From Erodium maritimum (lineage: Eukaryota > Streptophyta > Magnoliopsida > Geraniales > Geraniaceae): a stretch of DNA of 64,000 bases. Location: assembly GCA_963921825.1 (NCBI GenBank), contig OY997596.1:3477001-3541000 (forward strand), in the 5' to 3' direction. The notes below the pieces were generated by a model. The model was not told where the DNA came from. It saw only the letters and a list, made by a program, of their open reading frames with translations, and did no database searches. Shown one piece after another: positions 23,837-34,891 of this stretch; position 1 is the first letter of the stretch; each line of letters opens with the position of its first letter. Both the position numbers and the translations under genes were made by a program.

Positions 23837-24062
23837 TGTCACGGACCAAGATTTGACCCGGTCTTTGACATGTGTCGTGCATGTGTGGGCGAGGTGGACT
23901 TGGCCCAAGATGGTTGCCAAGAGGATGAGCTAGGCCAAGATGATTTGACCCGGTCTTCCGCAACGTTTAGGCTGATCACATCACTTGTAAAACTCTTGGA
24001 AAAGTCTTGTGCAAGGACGTGAGCCGCACGGATCAAGAAGGTTGGAAATTGGTCCCGTGACA
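23837..24062 (+). repeat. 3' LTR of short-LTR chromovirus, internally deleted
   Basis: Both ends match the 5' LTR at 10084-10716, but about 400 bp of the middle is missing; the junction is at about 23940-23960, where GATTTGACCCGGTCTT recurs. It ends CCCGTGACA at 24062 and is followed by the CTTG duplication. Confidence 0.88.
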
Positions 24063-24417
24063 CTTGGCCGACCCCGACGGGGTTTGAATCGTTTGATCAT
24101 AGGGGTTGATTGACCAATGGAGAAGGTACTCTCCGTCGTAACCTGAGAAAATGGAAGAGGAATGAGAGAGAGAGAGCAGAAGACGCCTTGGCTGGTTGGA
24201 GTGACTTTCGACGTCTCCTTATCGTACGGGGGGACACCACGTCCGAGGAGGGACGAGGCGGCGATACAAGTACCAAGGACTGCGCCTGGGCAAGCGGCGA
24301 CGGGACAGGTCCATCAGAGGCAGACATGTCGGCGGCGGTGGTGGCTGGAGCAGAGGAGGCCATAGAGGCTAGGGTTTCTCGGGCAGAAGATCTCGACAGA
24401 CGAGAGAGATTTTGCAT
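24063..24417 (-). pseudogene. DUF4283-type gene remnant, 5' half
   Basis: Minus-strand N-terminal coding piece, start probably at 24363 (MASSAPATTAADMSAS). It is Ser/Pro/Ala-rich and has a basic patch (RTIRRRRK). It abuts the chromovirus insertion; removing that insertion and one CTTG joins it to 9237-10083, although the two halves are not in one frame as they stand. Assignment to the same gene rests on position and composition only. Confidence 0.45.
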
Positions 24418-24849
24418 AAAAGCTTTAATTCTATATCTCCTTATTGATATATTATAAGGTTATGATCAATAATTATTGGTATAATGTCATGTCATATGTG
24501 ATGATTCATCACACCTCTTTATTGTAATTGTTGATGAAAAGTTGCATGGAAGAGAAATAAATACATAAGATATTTGGTCCCTAAGTCTACACACATATCT
24601 CATTATGTTAGTCATATACTATCTGAGGGAGAGAAATAAGGGTGAAAGACTTGGAAGACCAAATTCATCAAAGCGTTCATCAAGGTCTTCAAATCAAAAG
24701 AATTAGCAATGGTTGGAGGTAAGTGTATCTTATTTCCGCAATTCAAGTTCTAACATGTTTATAAATCACATCCTAGAACTTATCGTTGGTATCAAATCAT
24801 GTTTGGATCTCCGCCTTGTATATTTGGTGTTTTGATTTCTCTCTGCATC
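24418..24849. other. AT-rich stretch, no gene seen
   Basis: Upstream side of the DUF4283-type remnant. It contains TTGGTATCAAATCATG at about 24786, which weakly resembles a tRNA-Met primer site and could belong to the copia remnant that follows. Confidence 0.4.
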
Positions 24850-25169
24850 AGAAAGTTGTTATAGGTTAGGTTCGTGTCCTTCATGTCCCATCTTCGTATC
24901 AGTTTATAGACATTTTCACCAAAAATCTTCCGTCAGCACTCTTTAAGGATTTTCGTTTCAATCTCGTCCTCCTTCCATTCCAAGCATCGACTATAGGGGT
25001 ATGTTAGTCAATCATTAATCATTATCAGTATTTTTATCTCTTTACTTGTACAACAACCTAATCTATATTTCACCTTTCATATAGGATTTCATTTGTAATT
25101 CGTATAAGAGCTAGCCTTATCTCTCCACATTCAGTTCATTTCAAACACTCGGTCTTTCATTCTCTAACA
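24850..25169 (+). mobile_element. Copia remnant: RNase H tail and 3' LTR
   Basis: 24855-25001 reads as the degraded C-terminus of a copia polyprotein (VRVLHVPSSYQFIDIFTKNL, then LPSALFKDF), followed by CTATAGGGGTA as polypurine-like sequence. A 168-bp TG...CA segment at 25002-25169 (TGTTAGTCAATC to TTCTCTAACA) fits a short copia LTR. No clear 5' LTR is seen. Confidence 0.6.
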
Positions 25170-25594
25170 ATGATCAACTTGCAGATATTCCTAATGAATC
25201 TGCTACAATTTTAAAGAGACTGTATATGATCCATCAAAATGACAATTGTTTCAATGCCAACATCAAACAGATACAAAAACAGATTTGTGTACTTTACAAA
25301 TCACATTATGAAAATCATTTCTATGAACATATTTCACTAAATTTGCTAAGAAATCAGATCAAAGTTCACCAAAAATACTAAGCAAACAAGAAGTCAACAG
25401 TGATAACAATGCAAGTCAAAATCAATTTAAAGTGAAGCTCAAATTATACCCAATTCCATAACAGATTCAGTTTCAAATCAACTCAAATTCTCCGATAACA
25501 AACCACAGTGCTTTGGGTACTCTCTACAATTCAACTACATCAACATTGAAACCCAAAACAACCCCAAAATAAAGTCAGAACAAACCCTAAAAAT

Positions 25595-26011
25595 CTAACC
25601 ACTGGTGAATTTGGTAACAGCCTTGGTGCCTTCGGAGACGGCGTGCTTGGCGAGTTCGCCGGGGAGGACGAGCCTGACGGCGGTCTGGATCTCCCGGGAA
25701 GTGATGGTGGGCTTCTTGTTGTACCTGGCGAGCTTGGAGGACTCCCCGGCGAGCTTCTCGAAGATGTCGTTGATGAAGCTGTTCATGATCCCCATGGCCT
25801 TGCTCGAGATCCCGATGTCGGGGTGGACCTGCTTCAGCACCTTGAAGATGTAGATCTTGTACGTCTCGACGTTCTTCTTGTTCCTCTTCTTCTTCTTGTC
25901 CTGCGACGACGCGTCCTTCGGGACCTTCTTCTCCGCTCGGGGCTTCTTCTCCGCCGGGGCCTTCTCGGCGGGCTTCTTCTCCGCCGGTTTCTTCTCTGCT
26001 CTCGGTGCCAT
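25595..26011 (-). CDS. H2B: Histone H2B (copy 1)
   Basis: Complete intronless 138-residue core histone H2B, which pairs with H2A and packs DNA in the nucleosome. The N-terminal tail is Lys/Ala/Pro-rich with repeated AEKKPAEK blocks, typical of plants. The histone fold starts at about residue 48 ([20 protein letters not shown]) and continues through [15 protein letters not shown] and the RKTIT-equivalent [20 protein letters not shown]. The C-terminal AVTKFTSG includes the Lys that is normally ubiquitinated in plant H2B. ATG at 26011 is the only start upstream of the tail. The protein equals copy 2 (48429-48854) except for three fewer alanines in the tail. It is GC-rich, unlike its AT-rich surroundings. 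Confidence 0.97.
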   Translation of the reverse strand: MAPRAEKKPAEKKPAEKAPAEKKPRAEKKVPKDASSQDKKKKRNKKNVETYKIYIFKVLKQVHPDIGISSKAMGIMNSFINDIFEKLAGESSKLARYNKKPTITSREIQTAVRLVLPGELAKHAVSEGTKAVTKFTSG

Positions 26012-26260
26012 TTTTGGTCGGTTTTGAAGGTTTTTGGACGATTTTGGGTGTGGAGATTGATGTAATGTCTGAAGTAGTGTTTTCTGCGAGACGAGGGATT
26101 TGGTTTATATATAATGTGGAAGACGATACGCCATTGGTCGGGTTTGCGTGTCGCGGATCGATGATGTGGACGGACGGATTCGAGTAGAGTTGATCAACGG
26201 CGGAGCTTTGGTTTTGGATGGAGCGGATCGCTGAATCGGCAAATGTTTTTCCCGCTCTTT
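26012..26260 (-). promoter_or_regulatory. H2B copy 1 promoter
   Basis: On the minus strand, reading towards the gene: the histone octamer motif at 26152-26159 (CGCGGATC as read on plus), a CCAAT box (26133-26137) and a TATA box (TTATATATAAA, 26104-26114), with the ATG at 26011. The octamer is a known S-phase element of plant histone genes. The position of the CCACGTCA-type box seen in copy 2 reads CCACATCA here (26162-26169). A second, imperfect octamer (AGCGGATC) lies at about 26222-26229. Confidence 0.75.
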
Positions 26261-26461
26261 TTTTCATATGAGTAGTTATTTTACCAGTGAGGGAAAGTTA
26301 TTTCACATGAGAGATTATTTTGCAAGTGTAAAAGTTTTATTATTGTTTTTTTGCAATAATAAAAGTTTAATTATTTTATTATTTACATTGTGCTCACTTT
26401 TTTTATTAATTTTTCATTCAGAACATGAAAAATATCACAAATGCCCTCACATAAGTTCAAA

Positions 26462-26963
26462 AAAATAATATCTTTTCACTCAAATATTCAAAAATTTATA
26501 ATTAGATTTTAAAACATATAAAAGTTACGAAATATCAATATCACTTCTTCTTAACTTTTGAATTTTATAAGTTTTCTCTCTACCTCTCTAAGAGAACATA
26601 AACCCTAGTCGTCGCCATCAACCCAAACCGTTGTCGTCGTCGTCTCTGGCAGCGTCTCTTCTTCTTCTCTGATCCTTTTGGCTTGCTCTGTTCCTTTTCG
26701 TTTAGAATGTATGGATTGTTCATCCTTTTTGAACTATCGTCGGTGGATTTCGGAACGATCTAGCCGTCCTATTGTCCCTCTTATGATTTTGGCGGTGGGC
26801 CTCCTGGTTTTGGATCGACCTAACCGATTTTTTATCTCTTTTACTGTTCTCCGGTGGGTTGTGAAGGCCATGAGTATACCATGGTTTGAGAAGCAACATC
26901 AACGAAGCGGAACTTGAGCGTGCCGGATATAGGTATTGATAATCGCGGAACATAGATAAGAAG
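26462..26963. other. Unassigned stretch, possible 5' end of a gene
   Basis: AT-rich to about 26575, then CTCTCTACCTCTCTAAGAG and AACATAAACCCTAG, which look like a plant 5' leader, and GTCGTCGTC repeats. No convincing protein is recognised; the sequence is cut by Tekay B at 26964. Confidence 0.35.
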
Positions 26964-29878
26964 CGTAAGAACCACTCCCGGTCAACGACAGTCAAACCTG
27001 CGAAAAACAGGAAAATTTAAAAAAATTTAAGACAGACACTTAAATTAACCTAAATTGACCCCGATGGTCATTTCGGACTTAAGTTGACCCCGTTATCGAC
27101 CAAAATGAGTTCCGGGGGACTCAGGGCAACTTTCTGATCAATTTGGGAAATGTTGACTTTTCGCTGGAAAAGTCAACCGAGCGACGTTTTGGTCCATTCG
27201 AGGATCGTTTTGGATCCAAAAAGCTTAGCCGTCGTCGCAGCGGTCTTAGTTGACCGTTTCCTTATAGCCCGTCAAGTTTCGTAATTTCTTGGGAAAAGTG
27301 CCCGTTCGGGGTCCGAAACGTCCGTTTTTCGCGAATCTGATTGGAAAATATCTAGAGGATATTTTCTAAAAAGTATGGGACCCACCTTGCCACTTGTCCA
27401 ACAAGTGGTGGTGTTAGTTTTGGGGGGGAAATGAGTGGTGAAGGAGGTGTGGCCGGCCACATGTGTTAAAAGAGAAAAAAAAAGAGAAATTATGTTAGTG
27501 TTTTTGAAATAGAAAAGGAAGAGAGTGTTTAGAGAGAGAAGGAGAAGGAGAAGAAGAGAGAAGGAGGAAGAACTAGGGTTTGGAGAATATCCAACCCTTG
27601 GATCGTCTCAAGACAAAGAGCAATCGACTTCCCCTCGTCTTCCTCGTTGGTAAGACCTAAACCGGTCGACGTTTTGATAATTTTCACATGTTAGGGTTTG
27701 GTTAAAAATGATGAGTTAGGGTTGTAGTGAGGTTGAGAATTGTTGGAGACGTTTTGGAGGTGTTTGGGGGAGAAGGGGAACGTTTTCCGGTGACCGGGAG
27801 CTCGGGAGGAGCTCCGGCCACCATAGGGGGTGGCCGGCCACCATAGGAGGTGGCTGGCCGGAGCTAGGGCCGGCCACCACCATGGTGGCCGAGCCCCATT
27901 GAAACCCTAAGGCCCACGGCCAAGTGGGCCGGGTGGGGCCCACGTGCTCGGGTGATCGGGTTTGGTGCTCGGGTGGTTTAAAACGTTCCCCGGACCATTT
28001 ATCCTTAACCGAATCGAAATTTGGAATTAAATTGGAAAAGTTGTAATTAACGGGTTTTAGAAACTTTAAACGTTAATTAATTGATTCGGAAGTCGGAATT
28101 CGATTCCGTCAAGTGCATTGGGGTCCTTGAATTATTCTAAGACCGTAGAATCGAAAACAGGAATTTTTGGAGCCCCGGAATGGCATTTACAAAACTCGGG
28201 CAGATTCGCCATGTTGGGCGAATCGGGCCATTACGAGTCCTTTATCGACAATATCGAGTAATTGGGAAGTTTGGGAGTGATCGACATTGTTGTAGTTACG
28301 TTTGGGCGTTAAGTTTATTGAATTCCAGTTTATTTCCTGCGAGTTTAAAGTGCATTGAAAATTGTGTTCTTTTAGATCGTGCTGCGGACCGAGGCAAAGG
28401 GAAGCTAGGTGAGTGACTGGGTTCACGTCGGGGCTTAGTTGAGCACTTTTGGAGAATTACTCGAGGTAGGGAAAAGTAGCCGGATCTCGGCCCTGACTAG
28501 GGAAAGTTAACAGTAGAATTGCATGTGACACCGGGGTGTCGTGGGTTGAGTAGGTTTATTTAAATATTAGAAAAGCATGATACGGGAATGTAGCGCTTAT
28601 GAGAAAAGCATGTGACACTTAGTAGTGTCGTAGGAACAGATAACTTAGCGAGATTAGAATTACTGGAGGCATATGACCATGCCCGGAGGTTGTTTGTTAT
28701 TATTGTTGAGTTGGGTGGCCATGAGAGCCCGTGTCATTATTGTTGAGTTGGGTGGCCATGAGAGGCCGTGTTAATATTGTTGAGTTGGGTGGCCATGAGA
28801 GCCCGTGTTATTATTGTTGAGTTTGAGTGGTCATGAGAGCCCGTGTCATTATTGTTGAGTTGGGTGGCCATGAGAGCCCGTGTTATTATTATTGGTATTT
28901 TGGGTGGCCGTGAGTGCCCGTGGGGTTGTGAACATGTACTTTACCGTTGGTGTCTTGGGTGGCCATTATGGCCCGTAGGGTTGTTGAACCCGTGTTTTGT
29001 TGTCGGTGTCTTGGTGGCCTTGAGTGCCTGTGGAGTTGGGACTGGTGTCGTTACTGTCTGTTGAACTTTGTTTGTGATTGTGTTTGGTTACTTGATCATG
29101 GTGGAGGTTGTGTGGTGTAGCTAGCCTCCCGACTGGGATCGGGAGAAGCGGAGAGGTTGTGGGCTAGCTCCCCGACTGGGATCGGGGGAAGGACGTGCGG
29201 GTGTGGCTAACCACCCGACTGGGATCAGGTGAAGCGGAGAGGTTGTGGGTTAGCCTCCCGACTGGGATCGGGAGAAGTTGTGCGACAGGTCGACCGCCTG
29301 ACCTGACTGGGATCGGTAAAGGGCGAGAGACAGAGATTGGGCTACTGAGCAACTGGTATGCGATCCTTTGTGATCTTGTTTGGTGTGCGATCCTTTGTGA
29401 TCTTGGTTTTACGTGTTTGTCAGTCGTGTCTTTGGAGGAGGTCGTCAATGGTTGTGTGGGGTCTACATCACGTGTCCAAGTGTTGAGTCGGTTGAGGAAA
29501 GTATTGGTCGTGTGTGTGTCATTTGAGTCGTTGTTGGTGTCACCGGCTTTGTCTGCTAAGTATGTCGTAGTCAGTCTGTTATCTGTGGTGGTGAGCGAAC
29601 GCTCACCCCTAGCTGCTTTTCCTACAGGTACCGTTCGCAGGCTGGACTAGGTGAGTTTCTGAAGCTTGAAGGGCTTGAAGCGGGTTTCTGGGTTATTTTG
29701 AGTCTAGTGACGTGTACCATGTTTTTGGTCCATTTGTTGGGACTTATTTTGAGATGTAAATATTATTTTGTTGAACAATTGGTGATTTTAAAGTGAATTA
29801 TAAAAAGGGTTTCAAAATGGTTTATTGTTTCAAAATGTTCGCGTCCCGAGTTCGGGTTACTGAAATTGGGGCGTGACA
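26964..29878 (+). repeat. 5' LTR of element B
   Basis: 2915 bp from GTAAGAACCACTCCC to GGGGCGTGACA, homologous to LTR A along its length. It has its own arrays: repeats of GTTGAGTTGGGTGGCCATGA (about 28700-28910) and a unit around CCTCCCGACTGGGATCGGGA (about 29120-29285). The hairpin is at 29591-29606. Confidence 0.93.
29120..29285 (+). repeat. Array of about 46-50 bp in LTR B
   Basis: Four imperfect copies containing CCCGACTGGGATCGGG (itself a short palindrome) and GAAGCGGAGAGGTTGTGGG. Related arrays, in inverse orientation, lie at about 41565-41735. Confidence 0.8.
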
Positions 29879-29881
29879 GCT

Positions 29882-29893
29882 TGGTATCAGAGC
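29882..29893 (+). other. Primer binding site (tRNA-iMet), element B
   Basis: TGGTATCAGAGC, 3 bp after the LTR end. Confidence 0.93.
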
Positions 29894-30539
29894 TCGAGGT
29901 TTCACACCTCGGACTGCACGTCAATTAGGTGGAAGAGTCGAGTCAGTAAAGTCTCGTCGTGCGTTGGGTACGCAAGTCGGAGCTCGTGTGTAGACCCGTT
30001 AGGACTTGAGTCCTGTTTTTGTTATGTGCTTGTGCAGTATGGGGTTACTGGCACAATGTTTGTGTGTGCTGCGTGAAACATTTTAAAACTGTCGCGACTC
30101 GACTCAAGAGCGCTCCTGTGGTCGAGCGTGACGGTGTTGATGTCAAGGGGCTACAATGTAGTTCGGGGACGCCTGGACCGGGTTGTAACCACCTAATGTC
30201 AAGAAATGAGACTTTTAATGGAGTGGAAGAAGTTTTTAAATTTTGTTGACCATGTTGGCGTGTTTAAACTTGATTGGCCCTGTGGGCGTATGTTTTGATT
30301 TTGGTTGGCCCGGTGGGCAAGGTTCGACCTTGGTTGGCCCGGTGAGCGGGGGTCGTGTTGTTGTTGGCCTTGTCGGTTTGTGTTTTGGTTGAGGTTGGAG
30401 GACTTGTGGTTGGTTTTGATTTGTTGCGTGTGTGTTGTTTAATTGACGGTCAAGTGTGTGGGTAGGTTAAGGCTTTGTTTTAGGGTTAAAGCAGATTAAG
30501 ATTCGAGTTCGAAACGAGTTTGGAAAACAGGTATGCACG

Positions 30540-30745
30540 AGCGTCACAGATCTTGTCACGGATCTGTGACGGACCAGAGCGTTTGGGAGAATTCTAGGTC
30601 TTCGTCACGGGTCCGTGACCCCAACCGTGACAGGGTCTGTCACGGGTCCGTGATGGACCAGAGGGGGTTGGCAGGATCTAGGTCTTTGTCATGGATCCGT
30701 GACCACAACCGTGACGGGGTCTGCCACGGATCCGTGACCCCTGTG
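30540..30745 (+). repeat. Palindrome array in leader of B
   Basis: Five or more near-copies of the 16-bp palindrome GTCACGGATCCGTGAC with one or two changes, at about 30556, 30603, 30639, 30688 and 30722. They are spaced by semi-repeated linkers containing GACCAGAG or ACCGTGAC. The array is absent from the leader of A; the leader of C has a different repeat at the corresponding region. Confidence 0.85.
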
Positions 30746-30989
30746 TTTGCACCGTCTTGACTTCATAGTTTTTATTTTGTGTTTTGGTGCACGTTGGTGC
30801 GGCCTCTCTGAGGTTTCCCTTACTAATATTAATATTTAAAGTATTATTAGCGTGAGAGGTGTGACGTATTAGTGTAAGCACGCTAGAGTAAACGTAAACC
30901 GTGTGAACGTTAGTGTATTTGAACTTGTTGTTTTTATATGAGTCCGCAAACTGAACGTTTGCGTGTATCCGTGCAGAGGATACTGACTT

Positions 30990-33900
30990 ATGGCTCGCAG
31001 TAGACGCGGACGAGCAGCGGGAACACGGGGTCGGGCGCCCACGCGAGGCCGGCGGGGACGGTCAGCGGGGACACCGGGAAGGGTGCCAACCGTTGAGCCC
31101 GTCGAGTACGCGGAGGCGCAGGGCACTCCTGTCGGAGAAGACGGGAGAAGCGACGCGGGACCGTCTACAGGCACACCCAGTGTTCCGCCGGTCGCGGACC
31201 CTCCCGTTATGACTGCCCTAGATGAGCTGACCAGGACAGTCTAGAGTTTGGTGGCGGTTATTGCCAGCCGAGAGTCGGCTTCACCAGCTCCAGAGGCAGC
31301 CGCGGTCCCAGTGAGGCCCGGTCAGGCAAAGGATCACACAGCCCGGACCCTACTAGACTTCTTGAAGCTAGGGATACTCATCTTCGTCGGGGAGCCGAAC
31401 CCCGACCTAGCCGAGAGGTGGCTAGAGCAGGTCACGCGGGACCTGGATACTTCAGGTATCGAAGATGGCCGCCGCAGAGTCTCCTTCGCAGCTCACCAGC
31501 TGAGAGACAGCGCCTACCACTGGTGGGGGCGTGTGAAGGACATGGTCGGGCACGGCTACAACATCTTCCAGGAGGTGTTTCTGGCGCAGTACTTTCCCGA
31601 GTCGGCTCGGTTGGAGCGACATCGGCAGTTCCTAGACCTGGAGCAGGGGGGGATGACAGTGGCGGAATACGAGACCAGATTCATGGCCTTGACCAGATTT
31701 GCGCCGGAGATGGTGATGACCGAGCAGAACCGTTGCCTGCGGTTCGAATGGGGACTGAGACCGGTGATTCGGGATAAGGTCCTCGCCTTGAGGCTGCGGA
31801 AGTATACAGATATCGTGGACACTACAGCGACGGTGGAGCAGGGCGTCCGGGATGCGGCCAGGACCCGCGAGTTTCGACAGCGGCCGACCAGCTTTACTGG
31901 GCCATCCGAGTCACGAGACTCGAGGATGCAGAGGACCACGGGGTTCTTCCGACCACCGACTCATCAGGGTGGAGCGAGACAGCGGGGGTCAGTGGCATCA
32001 GTCGAGCCAGTCGCGTCAGAGAGGGCGCCGACGTGCTTTACCTGCGGGCAGCGAGGCCACTTCCGTCGCGAGTGTCCGATGGGAGGAGGGCCCACGACGC
32101 TGCCAGCGACCAGCCGGACGAGGCATGGCAGGGGAGTCGAGAGCCGACGAGATCGGCTGTTTCCGATGCGACCGGGTTGGGCACACCATTGCGTGGTGCC
32201 GTGAGCCGTCGATGGCAACATCAGCGCAACGACCGCAGCAGTCACGTACAGTACAGTCGCCCAGGGGTCGTCCTCGTCAGAGTCAGCAGTCGAGGCTATC
32301 ACAGCCTTCTACGAGCGCACCGATTCCGAGACAGCAGCAGAGTCAGGGGTTTTCAGCAACCAGTGCGCTGGGTCAGAGGCAACATGCCTCGCAGGGGAGA
32401 GTGTATGCAGTCACCGAGTCCAGAGCCCCAGGATCTAGCACGTACCGCGAGACCATCCAGGGTACGTGTTTATTGTATCATTTGTGGGCGTTATTCTTAT
32501 TTGATACCGGGGTGTCGCACTCTTTTATTTCGTCGGGTTGTGCTAAGAGGTTGGGGTTTAGCTTAGAACCGTTGAGTCCACCCCTATGTCTGGACACCCC
32601 AGTTGGGGGTGGTGTATCGTTGACTAGGGTATGTCGTGCCTGCGAGATTAGAGTCGCAGATTGTCCTTGCCCTGGTGATCTTCTCGTGCTGGGAATGACG
32701 ACATTTGATGTGATCTTGGGAATGGATTGGCTGTCGAGGTACCGAGCCAATATCGATTGCTACAGGAGACGAGTGACAGTGTCAGTGGGCGGTACGAAGG
32801 TGACGTGTGTTTTGGGTAGTAAGAGCGGGGTCCTCCTGTCGGCATTGTCCACTGAGGTGGAAGTGTCGGCCGTGCAGAGCCGAGAGTTACCGAGACTGGT
32901 ATGCGAGTTCCCCGAGGTCTTTCCTGAGGAGTTGAGCGGGTTGCCACCGGTTCGTGAGGTGGAGTTCGGGATTGACCTGGTGCCGGGAACGGCGGCGATA
33001 TCGATGGCGCCTTACAGGTTTGCGCCGGTAGAGTTGACTGAGCTGAAGCGTTAGTTAGAGGAGCTTCAGCAGAAGGGGTTTATCCGTCCGAGTGTATCGC
33101 CGTGGGGAGCACCAGCACTCTTCGTGAAGAAGAAGAGTGGAGAGCTACGGATGTGTATAGATTACCGGAAGCTGAACCGGGTTACGGTGAAGAACCGATA
33201 CCCGATGCCGAGGATCGATGACTTGTTCGACCAGTTGAGAGGGTCGACCTACTTCTCGAAGATCGATCTGCGTTCCGGTTATTATCAGTTGCGAGTCCGT
33301 GAGGGGGACGTCGCAAATACTGCATTCCGGACACGCTATGGGCACTACGAGTTCCTGGTGATGCCATTCGGACTGACGAACGCACTTGCAGCGTTCATGG
33401 ACCTGATGAACAACATCTTTCGGCCGTACTTAGATCAGTTTGTGGTGGTGTTCGTGGACGACATCCTGATCTACTCGCAGAACGAGGCGGCACACAAGTC
33501 ACATCTGAGGGCCGTTTTGACACTACTGCGCGAGCATCAGCTATATGCCAACCTAGAGAAGTGCGAGTTCTGGCTCTGTGAGGTGAGATTCCTCGGTCAC
33601 ATCGTGTCCCGTGACGGTATCCTGGTCGATCCGTCGAAGATCGTCGCGGTCTTGAAGTGGGCACGACCCACGAGTGTCTTCGAGATCCGCAACTTTCTGG
33701 GGTTGCCAGGCTACTATCGGCGATTCGTCCAGCACTTTGCGCGACTAGCCGCGCCGATGACTCTGCTGACGCACAAGGGAGTCGGGTTTGTGTGGACGGA
33801 GGACTATGAACGGGCGTTCACGGAGTTGAAGACCCGGCTGACTACCGCTCCAGTATTAGTGGTGCCCGAGCGAGGGATCGGTTATGATGTCTACTGTGAT

Positions 33901-34820
33901 GCGTCCGGAGAGGGACTGGGTTGCGTACTGATGCAGTTGGGCAGAGTTGTGGCTTATGGCTCCGGGCAGTTGAAGACGCACGAGCGCAACTATCCTACCC
34001 ACGACTTGGAGCTAGCAGCAGTCGTGTTTGCGCTTAAGGGCTGTCGATATTATCTTTATGGCGAGGGGTTTCAGGTGTTCTCGGATCACAAGAGTCTCAA
34101 GTACATATTTTCCCAGCGAGACCTGAACATGCGCCAGCGGCGATGGATGGAGCTACTTGAGGAGTATGACTTCGAGCTACACTACCATCCGGGTAAGGCG
34201 AACGTGGTCGCCGACGCCGTGAGTAGGAAGTCGGTTCCGAGCCTCGCCAGCATATCAGTCCGAGAGTGGGACATGATGGGGGAGTTGAGCACGTTCGTGC
34301 TTGAACTAGAGGAGGTTACTGGTGACATGGCCATGTGCTCATTAGTGGCTCAGCCCTCACTGCTTGCTCGAGTGTTGGAAGCGTAGTCGGAGGACGTCGA
34401 GACGTCAGAGATCCGCGAGAGAGTCGTTAGCGGTGACGAGGTGGTAGGCTGGGAGATCAGTACAAATTGGGGACTACAGTACCGAGGAGGGTTGTTCGTG
34501 CCGAGAAACTGTAGAGACGACGTGTTGCGAGAGGCACATCATTCGCGTCTTACAGTGCACCCGGGGGGCACCAAGATGTACCGTGACCTCAGACGGCATT
34601 TCTGGTGGCGCGGGATGCGCAGAGCAGTCGCAGAGTTTGTGTCGAGATGTCTTGTCTGTCAGCAGGTGAAAGCCGAGCATCAGCGTCCCGCAGGATTGCT
34701 GCAGCCACTACCGATTGCTCAATGGAAGTGGGAGCACATTACGATGGACTTCGTGTGTGGACTACCGAGATCGCCGAAAGGAAACGACGTCGTGTGGGTG
34801 GTAGTCGACCGGTTGACCAA
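30990..34820 (+). pseudogene. Tekay gag-pol of element B, broken and truncated
   Basis: Same domain order as element A: start MARSRRGRAAG at 30990, gag core (about 31340-31870), two zinc knuckles (about 32035 and 32160), protease (DTG at about 32503, with GVS following instead of GAS), RT (FVDDIL at about 33455), RNase H (about 33880) and the integrase zinc finger with the first catalytic Asp (about 34540-34760). Breaks: TAG at 31242-31244, a frameshift between the knuckles (about 32100-32150), TAG at 33052-33054, TAG at 34384-34386, and truncation at about 34820 before the second catalytic Asp. Two of the stops stand where element A has CAG, and one where A has CAA. Confidence 0.9.
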
Positions 34821-34855
34821 CCCGGTCTAGGCGTCCCTGAACTACATTGTACCCA
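34818..34855 (-). repeat. Inverted Tekay leader fragment
   Basis: About 38 bp matching, in reverse, the leader segment TACAATGTAGTTCGGGGACG (about 30152-30190 in element B) and, in the same orientation, 57412-57450 of element C. It joins directly onto the truncated integrase of B, sharing a few bases (CAACCCGG) at the junction. Confidence 0.7.
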
Positions 34856-34860
34856 TTTGA

Positions 34861-34891
<31 letters not shown>

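Larger units (their letters stand above)
10084..24062 (+). mobile_element. Short-LTR chromovirus (Galadriel-like?), heavily nested
   Basis: Ty3/gypsy chromovirus with LTRs starting TGTCAC and ending CCCGTGACA, flanked on both sides by CTTG (10080-10083 and 24063-24066), a 4-bp duplication. The internal region carries gag, protease, integrase and a chromodomain, but RT and RNase H are missing between about 13630 and 13640. Two later insertions split it: a small non-autonomous LTR element (12086-13282) and a minus-strand Tekay LTR (14260-22933). Lineage assignment is tentative. The two LTRs differ greatly in length (633 and 226 bp), through a deletion in the 3' one. Confidence 0.85.
26964..34820 (+). 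mobile_element. Tekay-type retrotransposon B, 3' truncated
   Basis: Full 5' LTR, tRNA-Met primer site, long leader with a palindrome array, and gag-pol down to integrase. The body ends at about 34820, in the integrase just after VVDRLTN, where an inverted fragment of a Tekay leader follows. The first base pair of the LTR reads CG instead of TG. No 3' LTR or target duplication can be assigned. Confidence 0.9.

Noticed and set aside
24786-24801. Primer site of a complete small copia element (24453-25169)
   Set aside because: The match to the tRNA-Met site is weak and no 5' LTR equal to 25002-25169 is visible to its left.
25643-26065. Long plus-strand frame opposite H2B copy 1 (and the equivalent at 48477-48905)
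   Set aside because: It is the reverse complement of GC-biased H2B codons; conserved only because H2B is conserved. Leu/Gly/Asp-rich with no family resemblance.
25587-26267. 226-residue minus frame overlapping H2B copy 1
   Set aside because: Shifted frame of the H2B gene; low-complexity Glu/Arg/Gly composition and no counterpart of similar length in copy 2.
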